Below, piece by piece: positions 1 to 6,287 of a DNA stretch of 15,829 bases; the first letter of the stretch is position 1; the number at the start of each line of letters is the position of its first letter. The notes beneath the pieces are model-generated. The model saw only the letters and a list, made by a program, of their open reading frames with translations. It was not told where the DNA came from and did no database searches. Origin of the DNA: an uncultured Brevibacterium sp. (GTDB lineage Bacteria; Actinomycetota; Actinomycetes; Actinomycetales; Brevibacteriaceae); NCBI GenBank assembly GCA_943914815.1, contig CALUDL010000037.1, positions 1 to 15,829 on the forward strand, read 5' to 3'. Both the position numbers and the translations under genes were made by a program.

Positions 1-1372
1 TCACCGTGAGATAACCTTCGTCGTCCAACTTCCCGAGGTCGCCCGTCTTGTACCAGCCGTCGTCAAAGGCTTCCTTGGTCGCCTCAGGGTTATCCAGGTA
101 GCCACGGAAAACGTGCGGCCCCTTAATCTGAATTTCGCCGGATTCCACTACTCGCAAAGAAGCACCAGGAAACGCTGTCCCCACCGTGCCAACCTTCAAG
201 TGCCCGGGAAGGTTCACAGATGTGGGAGCGGCTGTCTCGGTCGCCCCGTAGCCTTCAAGAATCTGGATCCCGAGCCCACGGTAAAAGTGCCCCAACCACT
301 GCCCCAGCGGCGCGCCACCGCAAATCGCGTACGCAACATCGCCACCCAGGGCCTTGCGCAGTTTCGAGAACACCACCGCGTCCGCCGCTGCATGCTGGGC
401 TTTCAGAGCCAACCCGGAGCCACCTCGGTCTTGGGCCACCGAGTACGCATACGCGACGCGGGACGCCCAATCGAAAATCATCTTCTGCAGCTTGCCCGCG
501 TTGCGTGCCTTGTTAAACACGGTCTCAAAGACCCGAGGCACAGCCAGGAGCCAGGTTGGTTTGAAATCGCCGAGGTCGTCAACGACCGTTTTCATCGACG
601 GCGTGTACCCCACAACGCACCGGCTGTACAGGCACACGAACTCGATGAACCGTCCAAACACGTGCGACAGCGGCAAGAACATGAGGATCCGGCTGTCTTG
701 ACCAGCCAGAACTGTCCCGCCTAATGCCGGGTTTTCGACACCGTTGACGGCGTGGTGCATGAAGTTGGCGTGACTCAATAGCGCGCCTTTGGGGTTTCCC
801 GTGGTTCCCGAGGTGTACACAATGGTTGCGATGTCATCGGGCTGGAGTGCGTGGATGCGGGTATCGACCTCGTCTTGCGGGGTCTCTTTTCCGGCACCCT
901 GGAGGCGTTTCACGTCTCCCCGATCGATCACGTGTAGGTCGAGCGACAGTTTTTCTACAACCGGAGCGGTGACCTTCTCATACTCTTCTGACTCCACGAT
1001 CAGCGTGGTCAGATCCGAGTTCTCTGCAATCCATTCCACTTGCTTGGTGGAGCTCGTTTGATAGATGGGCACCACCACCCCACCGGCGCACATGATGGCC
1101 AGGTCGCATACGACCCAGTCGTAGCTGGTGTTGCCCATGAGCCCAACACGTTCGCCGGGCTTCAACCCGTGGGCGATCAACCCACGCGCCATAGTGAACA
1201 CGTCACGGGCGTAGTCACGCACGGTGACCTGCTCAAACATGCCCGATGCACCGCGGCGCTCACAGTAGACGTCGTTCGGGTAGTCCCGTAGACGTTCGAC
1301 AAGGACCGCCGGAATGCTTGCCGGGTAGGACAGATTTTCTTCGACAGGCGTCGACGCTTCGCGAACTGACAC
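1..1372 (-). CDS. Long-chain fatty acid-CoA ligase (AMP-forming), 3' end outside window
   Basis: Activates a fatty acid with ATP to an acyl-adenylate and transfers it to CoA, feeding beta-oxidation or lipid synthesis; probably membrane-associated. About 457 residues are in the window. The adenylate-forming P-loop YTSGTTGNPKGA lies at residues 186-197, followed by LSHANF. The motif EGYGATET is near residue 378 and YKTGDLG near residue 440, just before the sequence leaves the window, so the C-terminal lid domain is missing from view. The start is GTG at 1372, with GAAGG five bases upstream; no ATG fits the start of the homologous region. The general plan matches actinobacterial FadD15-type enzymes. 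I checked several stretches by reverse complement and saw no frameshift. The chain-length preference cannot be read from this sequence. Confidence 0.93.
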   Translation of the reverse strand, partial: MSVREASTPVEENLSYPASIPAVLVERLRDYPNDVYCERRGASGMFEQVTVRDYARDVFTMARGLIAHGLKPGERVGLMGNTSYDWVVCDLAIMCAGGVVVPIYQTSSTKQVEWIAENSDLTTLIVESEEYEKVTAPVVEKLSLDLHVIDRGDVKRLQGAGKETPQDEVDTRIHALQPDDIATIVYTSGTTGNPKGALLSHANFMHHAVNGVENPALGGTVLAGQDSRILMFLPLSHVFGRFIEFVCLYSRCVVGYTPSMKTVVDDLGDFKPTWLLAVPRVFETVFNKARNAGKLQKMIFDWASRVAYAYSVAQDRGGSGLALKAQHAAADAVVFSKLRKALGGDVAYAICGGAPLGQWLGHFYRGLGIQILEGYGATETAAPTSVNLPGHLKVGTVGTAFPGASLRVVESGEIQIKGPHVFRGYLDNPEATKEAFDDGWYKTGDLGKLDDEGYLTV

Positions 1373-1395
1373 GTAGACCTTCAGGGGTTGGAGAG

Positions 1396-1424
1396 ACTTT
1401 ACAACCGTTCAGTTTACGTTTGAA
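1396..1424 (-). promoter_or_regulatory. Candidate promoter of the acyl-CoA ligase gene
   Basis: On the minus strand TTCAAA (1424-1419) is followed after 17 bases by TAAAGT (1401-1396), about 24 bases before the GTG start. A 10-base palindrome CGTATATACG (1429-1438) sits just upstream and could bind a regulator. Both are pattern matches only. Confidence 0.35.
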
Positions 1425-1458
1425 AGCGCGTATATACGAACCGCGTGGCGCATCAATT

Positions 1459-1486
1459 TTGAGTTCGTTTAAAAAGCTGTTACTGT
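1459..1486 (+). promoter_or_regulatory. Candidate promoter of tRNA-Asn
   Basis: TTGAGT (1459-1464), a 16-base spacer and TACTGT (1481-1486) fit a housekeeping sigma promoter. The predicted start near 1493 would leave a short leader before the tRNA at 1511. The surrounding DNA is AT-rich compared with the flanking genes. Confidence 0.4.
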
Positions 1487-1510
1487 TAATTCTCGTGCTC
1501 AGCACGATAT

Positions 1511-1583
1511 TCCTCCGTAGCTCAGTTGGCAGAGCATTCGACTGTTAATCGAAGGGTCGCTGGTTCGAGCCCAGCCGGGGGAG
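1511..1583 (+). tRNA. tRNA-Asn (anticodon GTT)
   Basis: A full cloverleaf can be drawn. The acceptor stem TCCTCCG pairs with CGGGGGA, with one G-U. The D stem is GCTC/GAGC, the anticodon stem TTCGA/TCGAA closes the loop CTGTTAA with anticodon GTT at 1544-1546, and the T stem is GCTGG/CCAGC around TTCGAGC. The discriminator base is G at 1583. CCA is not encoded and must be added after transcription. Length is 73 nt. Confidence 0.97.
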
Positions 1584-1591
1584 CATGAATG

Positions 1592-1623
1592 AAGCGGGAC
1601 GCGCAGTGCGTGTCCCGCTTTTT
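1592..1623 (+). terminator. Rho-independent terminator after tRNA-Asn
   Basis: AAGCGGGACGCGC and GCGTGTCCCGCTT form a 13-base-pair stem with one G-U pair and a 3-base loop, running into TTTTT. It lies nine bases after the tRNA, so it most likely ends the tRNA transcript. Confidence 0.9.
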
Positions 1624-1690
1624 AGTGCCCTGACCTGGGGAAACGTCTGCTTATCAGATGCTCGGCCACGCGTCCACTCGAACATGCAAT

Positions 1691-1736
1691 GCAAAAGTGG
1701 CACACAGCAAAAGTGGCACGGTGTGCCACCTTTGCT
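1691..1736 (+). repeat. Direct and inverted copies of an aaaGTGGCAC motif (IS-end-like)
   Basis: GCAAAAGTGGCAC occurs twice in tandem (1691-1703 and 1707-1719). The second copy is followed after GGT by its near-perfect inverse GTGCCACCTTTGCT (1723-1736; 13 of 14 positions pair). A further direct copy, GTAAAAAGTGGCAC, lies at about 1896-1909, and a similar inverse string, TGGCACTTTTTAC, at 2058-2070. Multiple short repeats of this kind are typical of the ends of IS21-type elements, but no transposase gene is present in the window. The inverted pair could also act as a transcription hairpin. Confidence 0.55.
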
Positions 1737-1863
1737 ATTCACCTCACGACTCTCGCGCTAGCCCCGATCACTGTCCGATGTCACACCATTTCGCGGGGAG
1801 TAGCACACGAAAGGCTATGAGTAACGTACGGCTACTTTTCTAAGACATAACAAGCCATCCAAA
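1737..1863. other. Gene-free stretch without recognised content
   Basis: Together with the adjoining 1624-1690 this is intergenic DNA between the tRNA terminator and the LysE promoter. I see no open frame with a ribosome binding site, no RNA gene and no further strong hairpin. Codon-like structure is absent in all frames I checked by eye. Confidence 0.5.
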
Positions 1864-1893
1864 TGTGACATATATCACTATCATCTCTATAGT
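1864..1893 (+). promoter_or_regulatory. Promoter overlapped by a CRP/GlxR-type operator
   Basis: TGTGACATATATCACT (1864-1879) matches the actinobacterial consensus TGTGANNTANNTCACA at every defined position except the last. The same stretch contains GTGACA (1865-1870), a -35-like hexamer, followed after 17 bases by TATAGT (1888-1893), a good -10. A cAMP-dependent CRP/GlxR-type regulator bound here would cover the -35 region and probably repress. The predicted transcript starts near 1900 and would have a leader of about 150 bases before the LysE-family gene. Confidence 0.6.
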
Positions 1894-1926
1894 GTGTAAA
1901 AAGTGGCACACACTGTCACCACCACG

Positions 1927-2034
1927 ATGGGAAGTGAACAAGAGCAAGTCCTTGGACAGGAGGCACAAACCCAACCGAGACCGTTAAGGGATCGAGTGCG
2001 ATCGACTGAAACCAGCATGCTGAAGCGGTTATAG
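1927..2034 (+). CDS. Possible 35-codon leader ORF
   Basis: An ATG at 1927 opens a 35-residue frame beginning MGSEQEQVLGQEAQ and ending at TAG 2032-2034, directly before the ribosome binding site of the LysE-family gene. It is hydrophilic and rich in Gln, Glu and Arg, with no recognisable domain. There is no convincing Shine-Dalgarno sequence ahead of the ATG. Its position inside the predicted leader transcript, with its stop abutting the next ribosome binding site, is the only argument for it. It may well be a chance frame. Confidence 0.2.
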   Translation: MGSEQEQVLGQEAQTQPRPLRDRVRSTETSMLKRL

Positions 2035-2050
2035 GACGAGGTGAGTTGAA

Positions 2051-2626
2051 ATAGAACTGGCACTTTTTACGGCTTATGCCTTCATATCGAGTGTGACTCC
2101 AGGTCCTGCCAATGTAGCCATTTTCGGCCGAGCGTCGCAGAAGGGGTTTAGATCCGTTCTCCCGTTTGTGATCGGGGTCGTGAGCGGATTTCTTGTAGTA
2201 CTTGCCACCAGCGAAGTTCTTGTGCGCTGGGGAGTTGAACTAGCAGGCCCGTTTTATCTGGCTCTAAAGATAGTCGGTTCGCTGTATCTTCTGTACCTTG
2301 CGTACCGACTATGGCGGGAAGCTGGAGTAGAAACGACACCCTCAACAAGTATTGTGACGGGCCTCGGTGCCGGGTTTCTTGTCCACGTCACTTCATTGAA
2401 GGCCTGGCTGTTTCCATTTATTGCCTTTACAGTCTTGGTTCCGCATGAAAACCGAGCAATCACACCGATCGCCGTGTTCTGGGTTTGTGCAGTCGTGTCT
2501 CATCTCCTCTGGGCTTGGCTTGGCGGCGCCGCTCACACCTATTTAAGCCCACGACGGATAAAGCTGATTAATCAGTTGTCAGCGGTTATGCTCGCGATTC
2601 TCGTCGTCTATACGTTGATCTCCTAG
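2051..2626 (+). CDS. LysE/RhtB-family amino-acid exporter, atypical start
   Basis: Integral membrane exporter of the LysE/RhtB family, about 191 residues against a usual 200-odd. These proteins export amino acids or related small molecules by proton exchange. The family hallmark TPGPAN is present, followed by hydrophobic segments, the pattern GSLYLLYLAYRLWRE, and a KAWLF segment where many relatives have NPKA. The first canonical start is GTG 2093, immediately before TPGPAN, but that would remove most of the first helix. Upstream in the same frame lies ELALFTAYAFISS, exactly what the family has there, back to a stop at 2042. The only plausible initiator near the GAGGTGAG ribosome binding site (2038-2045) is ATA at 2051. 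So the gene either uses a rare ATA start or has lost its ATG. It is visibly less GC-rich than neighbours (about 53% in a hand-counted sample, 2161-2220), hinting at acquisition. The substrate is unknown. Confidence 0.8.
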   Translation: MELALFTAYAFISSVTPGPANVAIFGRASQKGFRSVLPFVIGVVSGFLVVLATSEVLVRWGVELAGPFYLALKIVGSLYLLYLAYRLWREAGVETTPSTSIVTGLGAGFLVHVTSLKAWLFPFIAFTVLVPHENRAITPIAVFWVCAVVSHLLWAWLGGAAHTYLSPRRIKLINQLSAVMLAILVVYTLIS

Positions 2627-2636
2627 TTCCTGCGAC

Positions 2637-3362
2637 TTACCTTTTGTACAGGCGGTACCTCAGGAAAATTTCGCTCCCCTGGCGAAGCACCGAGGTGAGG
2701 GTCATCCTGGTTGGATGTTCGGCCTCGGAGTGCGCAATGCGAGGTGCCTCACCGGCCACAATCCACGGCGCCACCGTCACACACAGCTCGTTCACCACAC
2801 CCGCACCAACGAACTCGCCAAACACCTGCGGACCACCTTCACCGTGAACGTGCGTCAAACCCCGGGCCTTCAACTCCTCAACCACCCTGACAGGAGACAC
2901 GGAACGCTCACCCGCGACAACGACCTCGGCGACATCTGCCAACCGCTCCCGCTTCCCAGCCGGGGCAGCCTCACTCGTCACCACCACGGGCCGCACAGGC
3001 GCTTCAACAAACATCGCATCCTCAGGTTCCACACTGAGCCTGTTAGATACAACAACCAACGTGGGGTGGGCCGCAAGCCCATGACGCACCCGCCACTCCT
3101 GGTCCGCATGCGACATCCGCATAGCCCCATACCCTTCAGCCTTCAACGTGCCGGACCCCACCATGACACAATGCACAGGCAAACGTTGCAACCGCAACAG
3201 CCGCTGATCGTGCTCATCACCCAACCCGCCGGAAAGCCCGTCAACCGTAGCAGCACCATCAATGGAGCTAATGAAATTCATTCGCACCCACGGACCGGAC
3301 GGGAACCCATATAGCTCCAACAGTTCGTCATCGGTCAGTTGGTCCAATTCCCAAATTTCCAT
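2637..3362 (-). CDS. RibD C-terminal-domain (DHFR-fold) reductase, Rv2671-like
   Basis: A 241-residue stand-alone reductase domain of the RibD_C family, without the deaminase domain of true RibD. Visible motifs are MNFISSIDGAATVDG at 28-42 (nucleotide and substrate side) and HGEGGPQVFG at 173-182 (NADPH side). The N-terminal pattern LTDDELLELYGFP and the first motif read like M. tuberculosis Rv2671, a protein annotated as RibD but reported to reduce dihydrofolate. The protein is cytosolic with no signal peptide. ATG 3362 has GGGGAG just upstream. It lies 32 bases after folP2 on the same strand, so the two are probably co-transcribed. That context supports a pterin or folate role over riboflavin synthesis, since no other rib gene is nearby. 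Its actual substrate is inferred, not shown. Confidence 0.85.
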   Translation of the reverse strand: MEIWELDQLTDDELLELYGFPSGPWVRMNFISSIDGAATVDGLSGGLGDEHDQRLLRLQRLPVHCVMVGSGTLKAEGYGAMRMSHADQEWRVRHGLAAHPTLVVVSNRLSVEPEDAMFVEAPVRPVVVTSEAAPAGKRERLADVAEVVVAGERSVSPVRVVEELKARGLTHVHGEGGPQVFGEFVGAGVVNELCVTVAPWIVAGEAPRIAHSEAEHPTRMTLTSVLRQGSEIFLRYRLYKR

Positions 3363-3394
3363 CCCACTCCCCTAACCAAGCCACTCCCACACCA

Positions 3395-4279
3395 CTACAC
3401 GTTATGCGTGGGATGCGTGTTGTGGATCAGTTCAAACGGTTCACGCAAGCCCAAAATCGCCTCGGTCATATGTACCGCATCCACCGTCGCATCAATGTCA
3501 TGCATGCGCACAATTCGCGCACCGGACATCACACACGCCGTCATCGCAGCAAGCGAACCGGCCAGCCTCTGCCCCTGTGCACGATTCGTACACTCGCCAA
3601 TAAAGTCCTTATTCGACACCGCGACCATCACCGGGAACCCCAAATCCACAATCTCGTCCAAGCGGCGAGTTAGCTCCAACGAATGAAGCGTGTTCTTATC
3701 CAAATCGTGCCCGGGATCCACAATGATCCGATCGCTCGCCACCCCAGCCTGCCGCAAACGCTCAACGCGCTCCCGCACAAACGCCACCACCTCGGCCACC
3801 ACATCGTCGTAGTACGCCGCCGGCTTCTCTTCACGCGGCTTGCCAGCCGAATGACACACAATCGCATACGCACCAGTCTGCGCAATGACGTCGATCATGC
3901 CTGCGTCCACAAAACCAGACGTGTCGTTGATGACCTGTGCCCCAGCCTCAAGCGCTTCACGCGCCACCTGCGACCGGTACGTATCCACGGAAATCACCGC
4001 CTCCGGCCGCTCCCGCAACAGTGCACGCACAAACGGCACCACCCGCTCGCACTCTTCCTCTGCGCTCACGTGCGGCCCGCGACCAAACGGCACTCCCCCA
4101 ATGTCAATCCAGTGAGCACCCGCGTCCAACGCACCCACCGCCGCCCGCACCGAGGCGTCCAAACCGAAAGTGGCACCCTTGTCATAGAAGGAATCGGGAG
4201 TTCGATTCACGACCGCCATAATGGCGACTTTTTCATTCTTCCCCAGCCCCGTGGGCCCTATACTCCCTCGCATACACAC
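3395..4279 (-). CDS. folP2: Dihydropteroate synthase homologue, FolP2 type
   Basis: TIM-barrel protein of the DHPS family, about 294 residues. DHPS joins pABA to dihydropterin pyrophosphate in folate synthesis. Motifs: MAVVNRTPDSFYDKGATF at 21-38, SVDTYRSQVA at 97-106, INDTSG at 117-122, DPGHDLDKNT at 188-197 and SNKDFIGE further on. The N-R-T-P-D-S-F-Y-D-K version of the first motif and DPGHD are those of the second actinobacterial paralogue, FolP2. The pABA/sulfonamide loop is not ESTRPG but VPFGRGP after DIGG (59-62), so DHPS activity is doubtful. An upstream ATG at 4402 would run into the divergent gene. GTG 4279 has GGAAG six bases before it and ATG 4273 is the alternative. It is first in an operon with the RibD_C-like reductase. 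Confidence 0.85.
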   Translation of the reverse strand: MCMRGSIGPTGLGKNEKVAIMAVVNRTPDSFYDKGATFGLDASVRAAVGALDAGAHWIDIGGVPFGRGPHVSAEEECERVVPFVRALLRERPEAVISVDTYRSQVAREALEAGAQVINDTSGFVDAGMIDVIAQTGAYAIVCHSAGKPREEKPAAYYDDVVAEVVAFVRERVERLRQAGVASDRIIVDPGHDLDKNTLHSLELTRRLDEIVDLGFPVMVAVSNKDFIGECTNRAQGQRLAGSLAAMTACVMSGARIVRMHDIDATVDAVHMTEAILGLREPFELIHNTHPTHNV

Positions 4280-4320
4280 ATAGTACTTCCACGTCTCAAC
4301 ACCACCAGGACCGGCAATTT

Positions 4321-4358
4321 TGTGTTTCGCGTCACTAGGACGTACACATATACATGTG
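4321..4358. promoter_or_regulatory. Divergent regulatory region between folP2 and iunH
   Basis: Only about 76 bases separate the two divergent starts. Within them, TGTGTTTCGCGTCACT (4321-4336) is a weak CRP-type dyad with the outer TGTG and TCAC arms intact. CACAT-ATAC-ATGTG (4345-4358) is a perfect 5-base dyad overlapping the iunH GTG. Either could control both genes. No convincing -35/-10 pair is visible. Confidence 0.3.
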
Positions 4359-5345
4359 CGTTTAACTACCCCTTCCACTCCCACCATCCTCGATGTTGAC
4401 ACCGGACTCGACGACGCCTACGCCCTCATGTTCGCCGCCCGCTGCCCCAGCATCGACCTACTAGGTGTGACGTGCGTGGCTGGCAACGTGGGTGTGGGTC
4501 AGGTTGTTCGCAACACCTTAGACGTTTTGGATATGAGTGGGGCGGCCGAGGTGCCCGTCGCCTCAGGCGCGACCGGCCCCCTGGTGGATGACCACCGTAG
4601 TGCAGATCATTATCACGGCGAAAACGGTGTGGGCGGAGTACAGCTCCCCCGCTCCCCACGACAACCCGTGGAGGAACCTGCCACCGAGTTTCTTTACCGC
4701 TTGCTTTCTGAGTCATCGCGCCCGGTAACTCTCATCGCGCTGGCACCATTGACGAACATTGCGCTTCTTCTGCGCGCTTACCCACAGGCACGCACACACA
4801 TTGACAGGATCGTCTGGATGGGCGGGGCACGCCGGTACGGAAACGTCACTGCATCTGCCGAATTCAACGCGTGGAGCGACCCCGAAGCCGCACACGAAGT
4901 ACTCCACAGCGGAATCCCCATCACGCTGTACCCCCTGGAACCCTTCTACACGGTTACGGTCAGCCACGAGCGGGTGGCTAGATACACCTCGGCGGAGGAT
5001 GCGTGGATCCGCACTATTGGTGAGATGCTCGCATATTCCCAAACCCGCAACGCAGGTGAAACCCGTATCCCTGACCACGCGGCTTCATGCCTGGGCGATG
5101 CAGGTGCCGTTATGAGTGTTGCCGCACCAGAACTCACTACTCTTGCGCGCTTTGCTGTAGACATTGAACTCGACGGCACTCTCACACGCGGACGCACGGT
5201 GATGGACGAACGGACATCGCACACGGACACCCACCCATATGATGAGCCATTCCACACGCAGGTCATCACAGAAGTCGACTACGAAGCTATGGAACAGCTT
5301 TTTATCAACACCGTCATTGCAGGAGAAGATACATGGGCAAAGTAA
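4356..5345 (+). CDS. Inosine/uridine-preferring nucleoside hydrolase family (IunH-like)
   Basis: Hydrolyses the N-glycosidic bond of nucleosides to free base and ribose; cytosolic, about 329 residues. The calcium-binding DVDTGLDDA at 13-21 is intact, as are PLTNIA around Thr133 and the ribose-binding GNVTASAEFNAWSDPEA with Glu169, Phe170 and Asn171. In the HDPLA-type motif the Asp is kept (Asp248), but the preceding catalytic His is Gly247 (CLGDAGAV), which changes the expected leaving-group chemistry and base preference. GTG 4356 places the N-terminus where the family starts. No good Shine-Dalgarno is near it (AGGA lies 15 bases upstream), and TTG 4320 would give an unlikely extension. It overlaps rbsK by 13 bases, so the two are co-translated. 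Ribose released here is the substrate of the next enzyme. Confidence 0.9.
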   Translation: MRLTTPSTPTILDVDTGLDDAYALMFAARCPSIDLLGVTCVAGNVGVGQVVRNTLDVLDMSGAAEVPVASGATGPLVDDHRSADHYHGENGVGGVQLPRSPRQPVEEPATEFLYRLLSESSRPVTLIALAPLTNIALLLRAYPQARTHIDRIVWMGGARRYGNVTASAEFNAWSDPEAAHEVLHSGIPITLYPLEPFYTVTVSHERVARYTSAEDAWIRTIGEMLAYSQTRNAGETRIPDHAASCLGDAGAVMSVAAPELTTLARFAVDIELDGTLTRGRTVMDERTSHTDTHPYDEPFHTQVITEVDYEAMEQLFINTVIAGEDTWAK

Positions 5346-6142
5346 TCGTCGTCGGATCCGTCAACGTCGACACCGTCCTCATGGTTAACCGACACCCGCG
5401 AGTCGGCGAAACGATCTTTACGAACAAACTGGTCATCCAGCCAGGTGGCAAAGGCGCGAACCAGGCCGTCGCAGCTGCACGAGCAGGCGCGAAGACCTAC
5501 CTGGTGGGTCTCACAGGAAGTGACAACGACGGCAAAAGGTATCGCAAGCACCTAGTCAATTGCGATGTCGATGTCAGCCACTTAGGACAAGTCGACGGCT
5601 ACACAGGCTCCGCATATATTGTGGTGGACTCGCGTGGCGAGAACTCCATTGTGGTGGACCCCGGCGCGAATCAGCACGTGGGCGACGATCAGATCGAAGC
5701 CGTTCGACAACTGGTAGAACCCGGTGACGTTGTGACCAGCATGAACGAAGTCCCCACCCCAGCGATTATTGGTGCACTGGAAGTGGCAAAAGAGGGCGGG
5801 GCTACCACCGTGTTCAACCCGTCCCCGTGGGAAGAGGACATGCGCAGACTCGTGGAGATGTGCGACATTGTGGTTGCTAACGAGTTCGAGTCACAACAGT
5901 TAGGAAGCGAAAACCACTCGATTGCCATGACTTTCGGGGCTCGTGGAGCATTGTGGGACGGCATTTTCGCACCCGCCCCAGAAGTTGAAGCGTTCGATTC
6001 GACCGGCGCAGGAGATGTTTTCACCGGCACCTTGTGTGCCATGCTCGCCCAGGGCGCGTCAAAGGAAGACGCACTCACGGTTGCGGTGCACAAAGGGTCG
6101 CACTCTGTGACCCATCAGGGCGCACAAATCTGGACAGTGTGA
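5333..6142 (+). CDS. rbsK: Ribokinase (PfkB family)
   Basis: Phosphorylates ribose to ribose 5-phosphate. The N-terminus KVIVVGSVNVDTV and PGGKGANQA from residue 37 are the first PfkB signature and sugar-binding region. DSTGAGDVFTG holds the catalytic base Asp228 in TGAGD, the second signature. At 269 residues it is shorter than typical ribokinases of 300 or more. The missing part lies between NEFESQQLG and IAMTFGARGAL, where the family usually has about 25 more residues. The ATG at 5333 has AGGAG seven bases upstream inside the end of the nucleoside hydrolase gene, which it overlaps by 13 bases. This coupling supports nucleoside-ribose salvage. A related substrate such as deoxyribose cannot be excluded. 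Confidence 0.9.
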   Translation: MGKVIVVGSVNVDTVLMVNRHPRVGETIFTNKLVIQPGGKGANQAVAAARAGAKTYLVGLTGSDNDGKRYRKHLVNCDVDVSHLGQVDGYTGSAYIVVDSRGENSIVVDPGANQHVGDDQIEAVRQLVEPGDVVTSMNEVPTPAIIGALEVAKEGGATTVFNPSPWEEDMRRLVEMCDIVVANEFESQQLGSENHSIAMTFGARGALWDGIFAPAPEVEAFDSTGAGDVFTGTLCAMLAQGASKEDALTVAVHKGSHSVTHQGAQIWTV

Positions 6143-6236
6143 GCCACGTCAACACCGTTCATTGACCCACGTCACTGAGTGTGTCATTCATCACCATTGC
6201 ACCAAATCCGCACGTTGAAGTGGCTTTCGTTCATTC

Positions 6237-6267
6237 TGGACCCTTAAGGTTTGGCTCTGCATACATT
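6237..6267 (+). promoter_or_regulatory. Weak promoter candidate for the peptide transporter gene
   Basis: TGGACC (6237-6242), 19 bases, then TACATT (6262-6267), placed about 20 bases ahead of the ATG. The spacing is long and the -35 poor. Upstream, CCACGTCA occurs twice (6144-6151 and 6167-6174), 23 bases apart, and may be a regulator site. No clear terminator for rbsK is seen in this 145-base gap. Confidence 0.22.
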
Positions 6268-6287
6268 GTCGTAACCTAAGGATTCGC

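Noticed and set aside
113..724. 203-codon plus-strand open frame
   Set aside because: It is the antisense shadow of the acyl-CoA ligase, whose motifs are clear on the minus strand.
1246..1548. Open frame running across the acyl-CoA ligase start and into tRNA-Asn
   Set aside because: It overlaps an RNA gene and an antisense coding region, with no ribosome binding site.
1564..1583. tRNA-Asn 3' end as an integration site for an island containing the LysE gene
   Set aside because: I found no second copy of the tRNA 3' end and no integrase in the window, so an attachment site cannot be supported.
2034..2043. GGACGAGGTG, a string also found in guanidine-III riboswitches
   Set aside because: The rest of the pseudoknot consensus is missing and the string serves as the ribosome binding site of the LysE-family gene.
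2715..4399. Long plus-strand frames (199 and 238 codons) opposite the reductase and FolP2 genes
   Set aside because: Low-complexity His/Arg/Thr-rich translations with no family features; they result from codon bias of the minus-strand genes.
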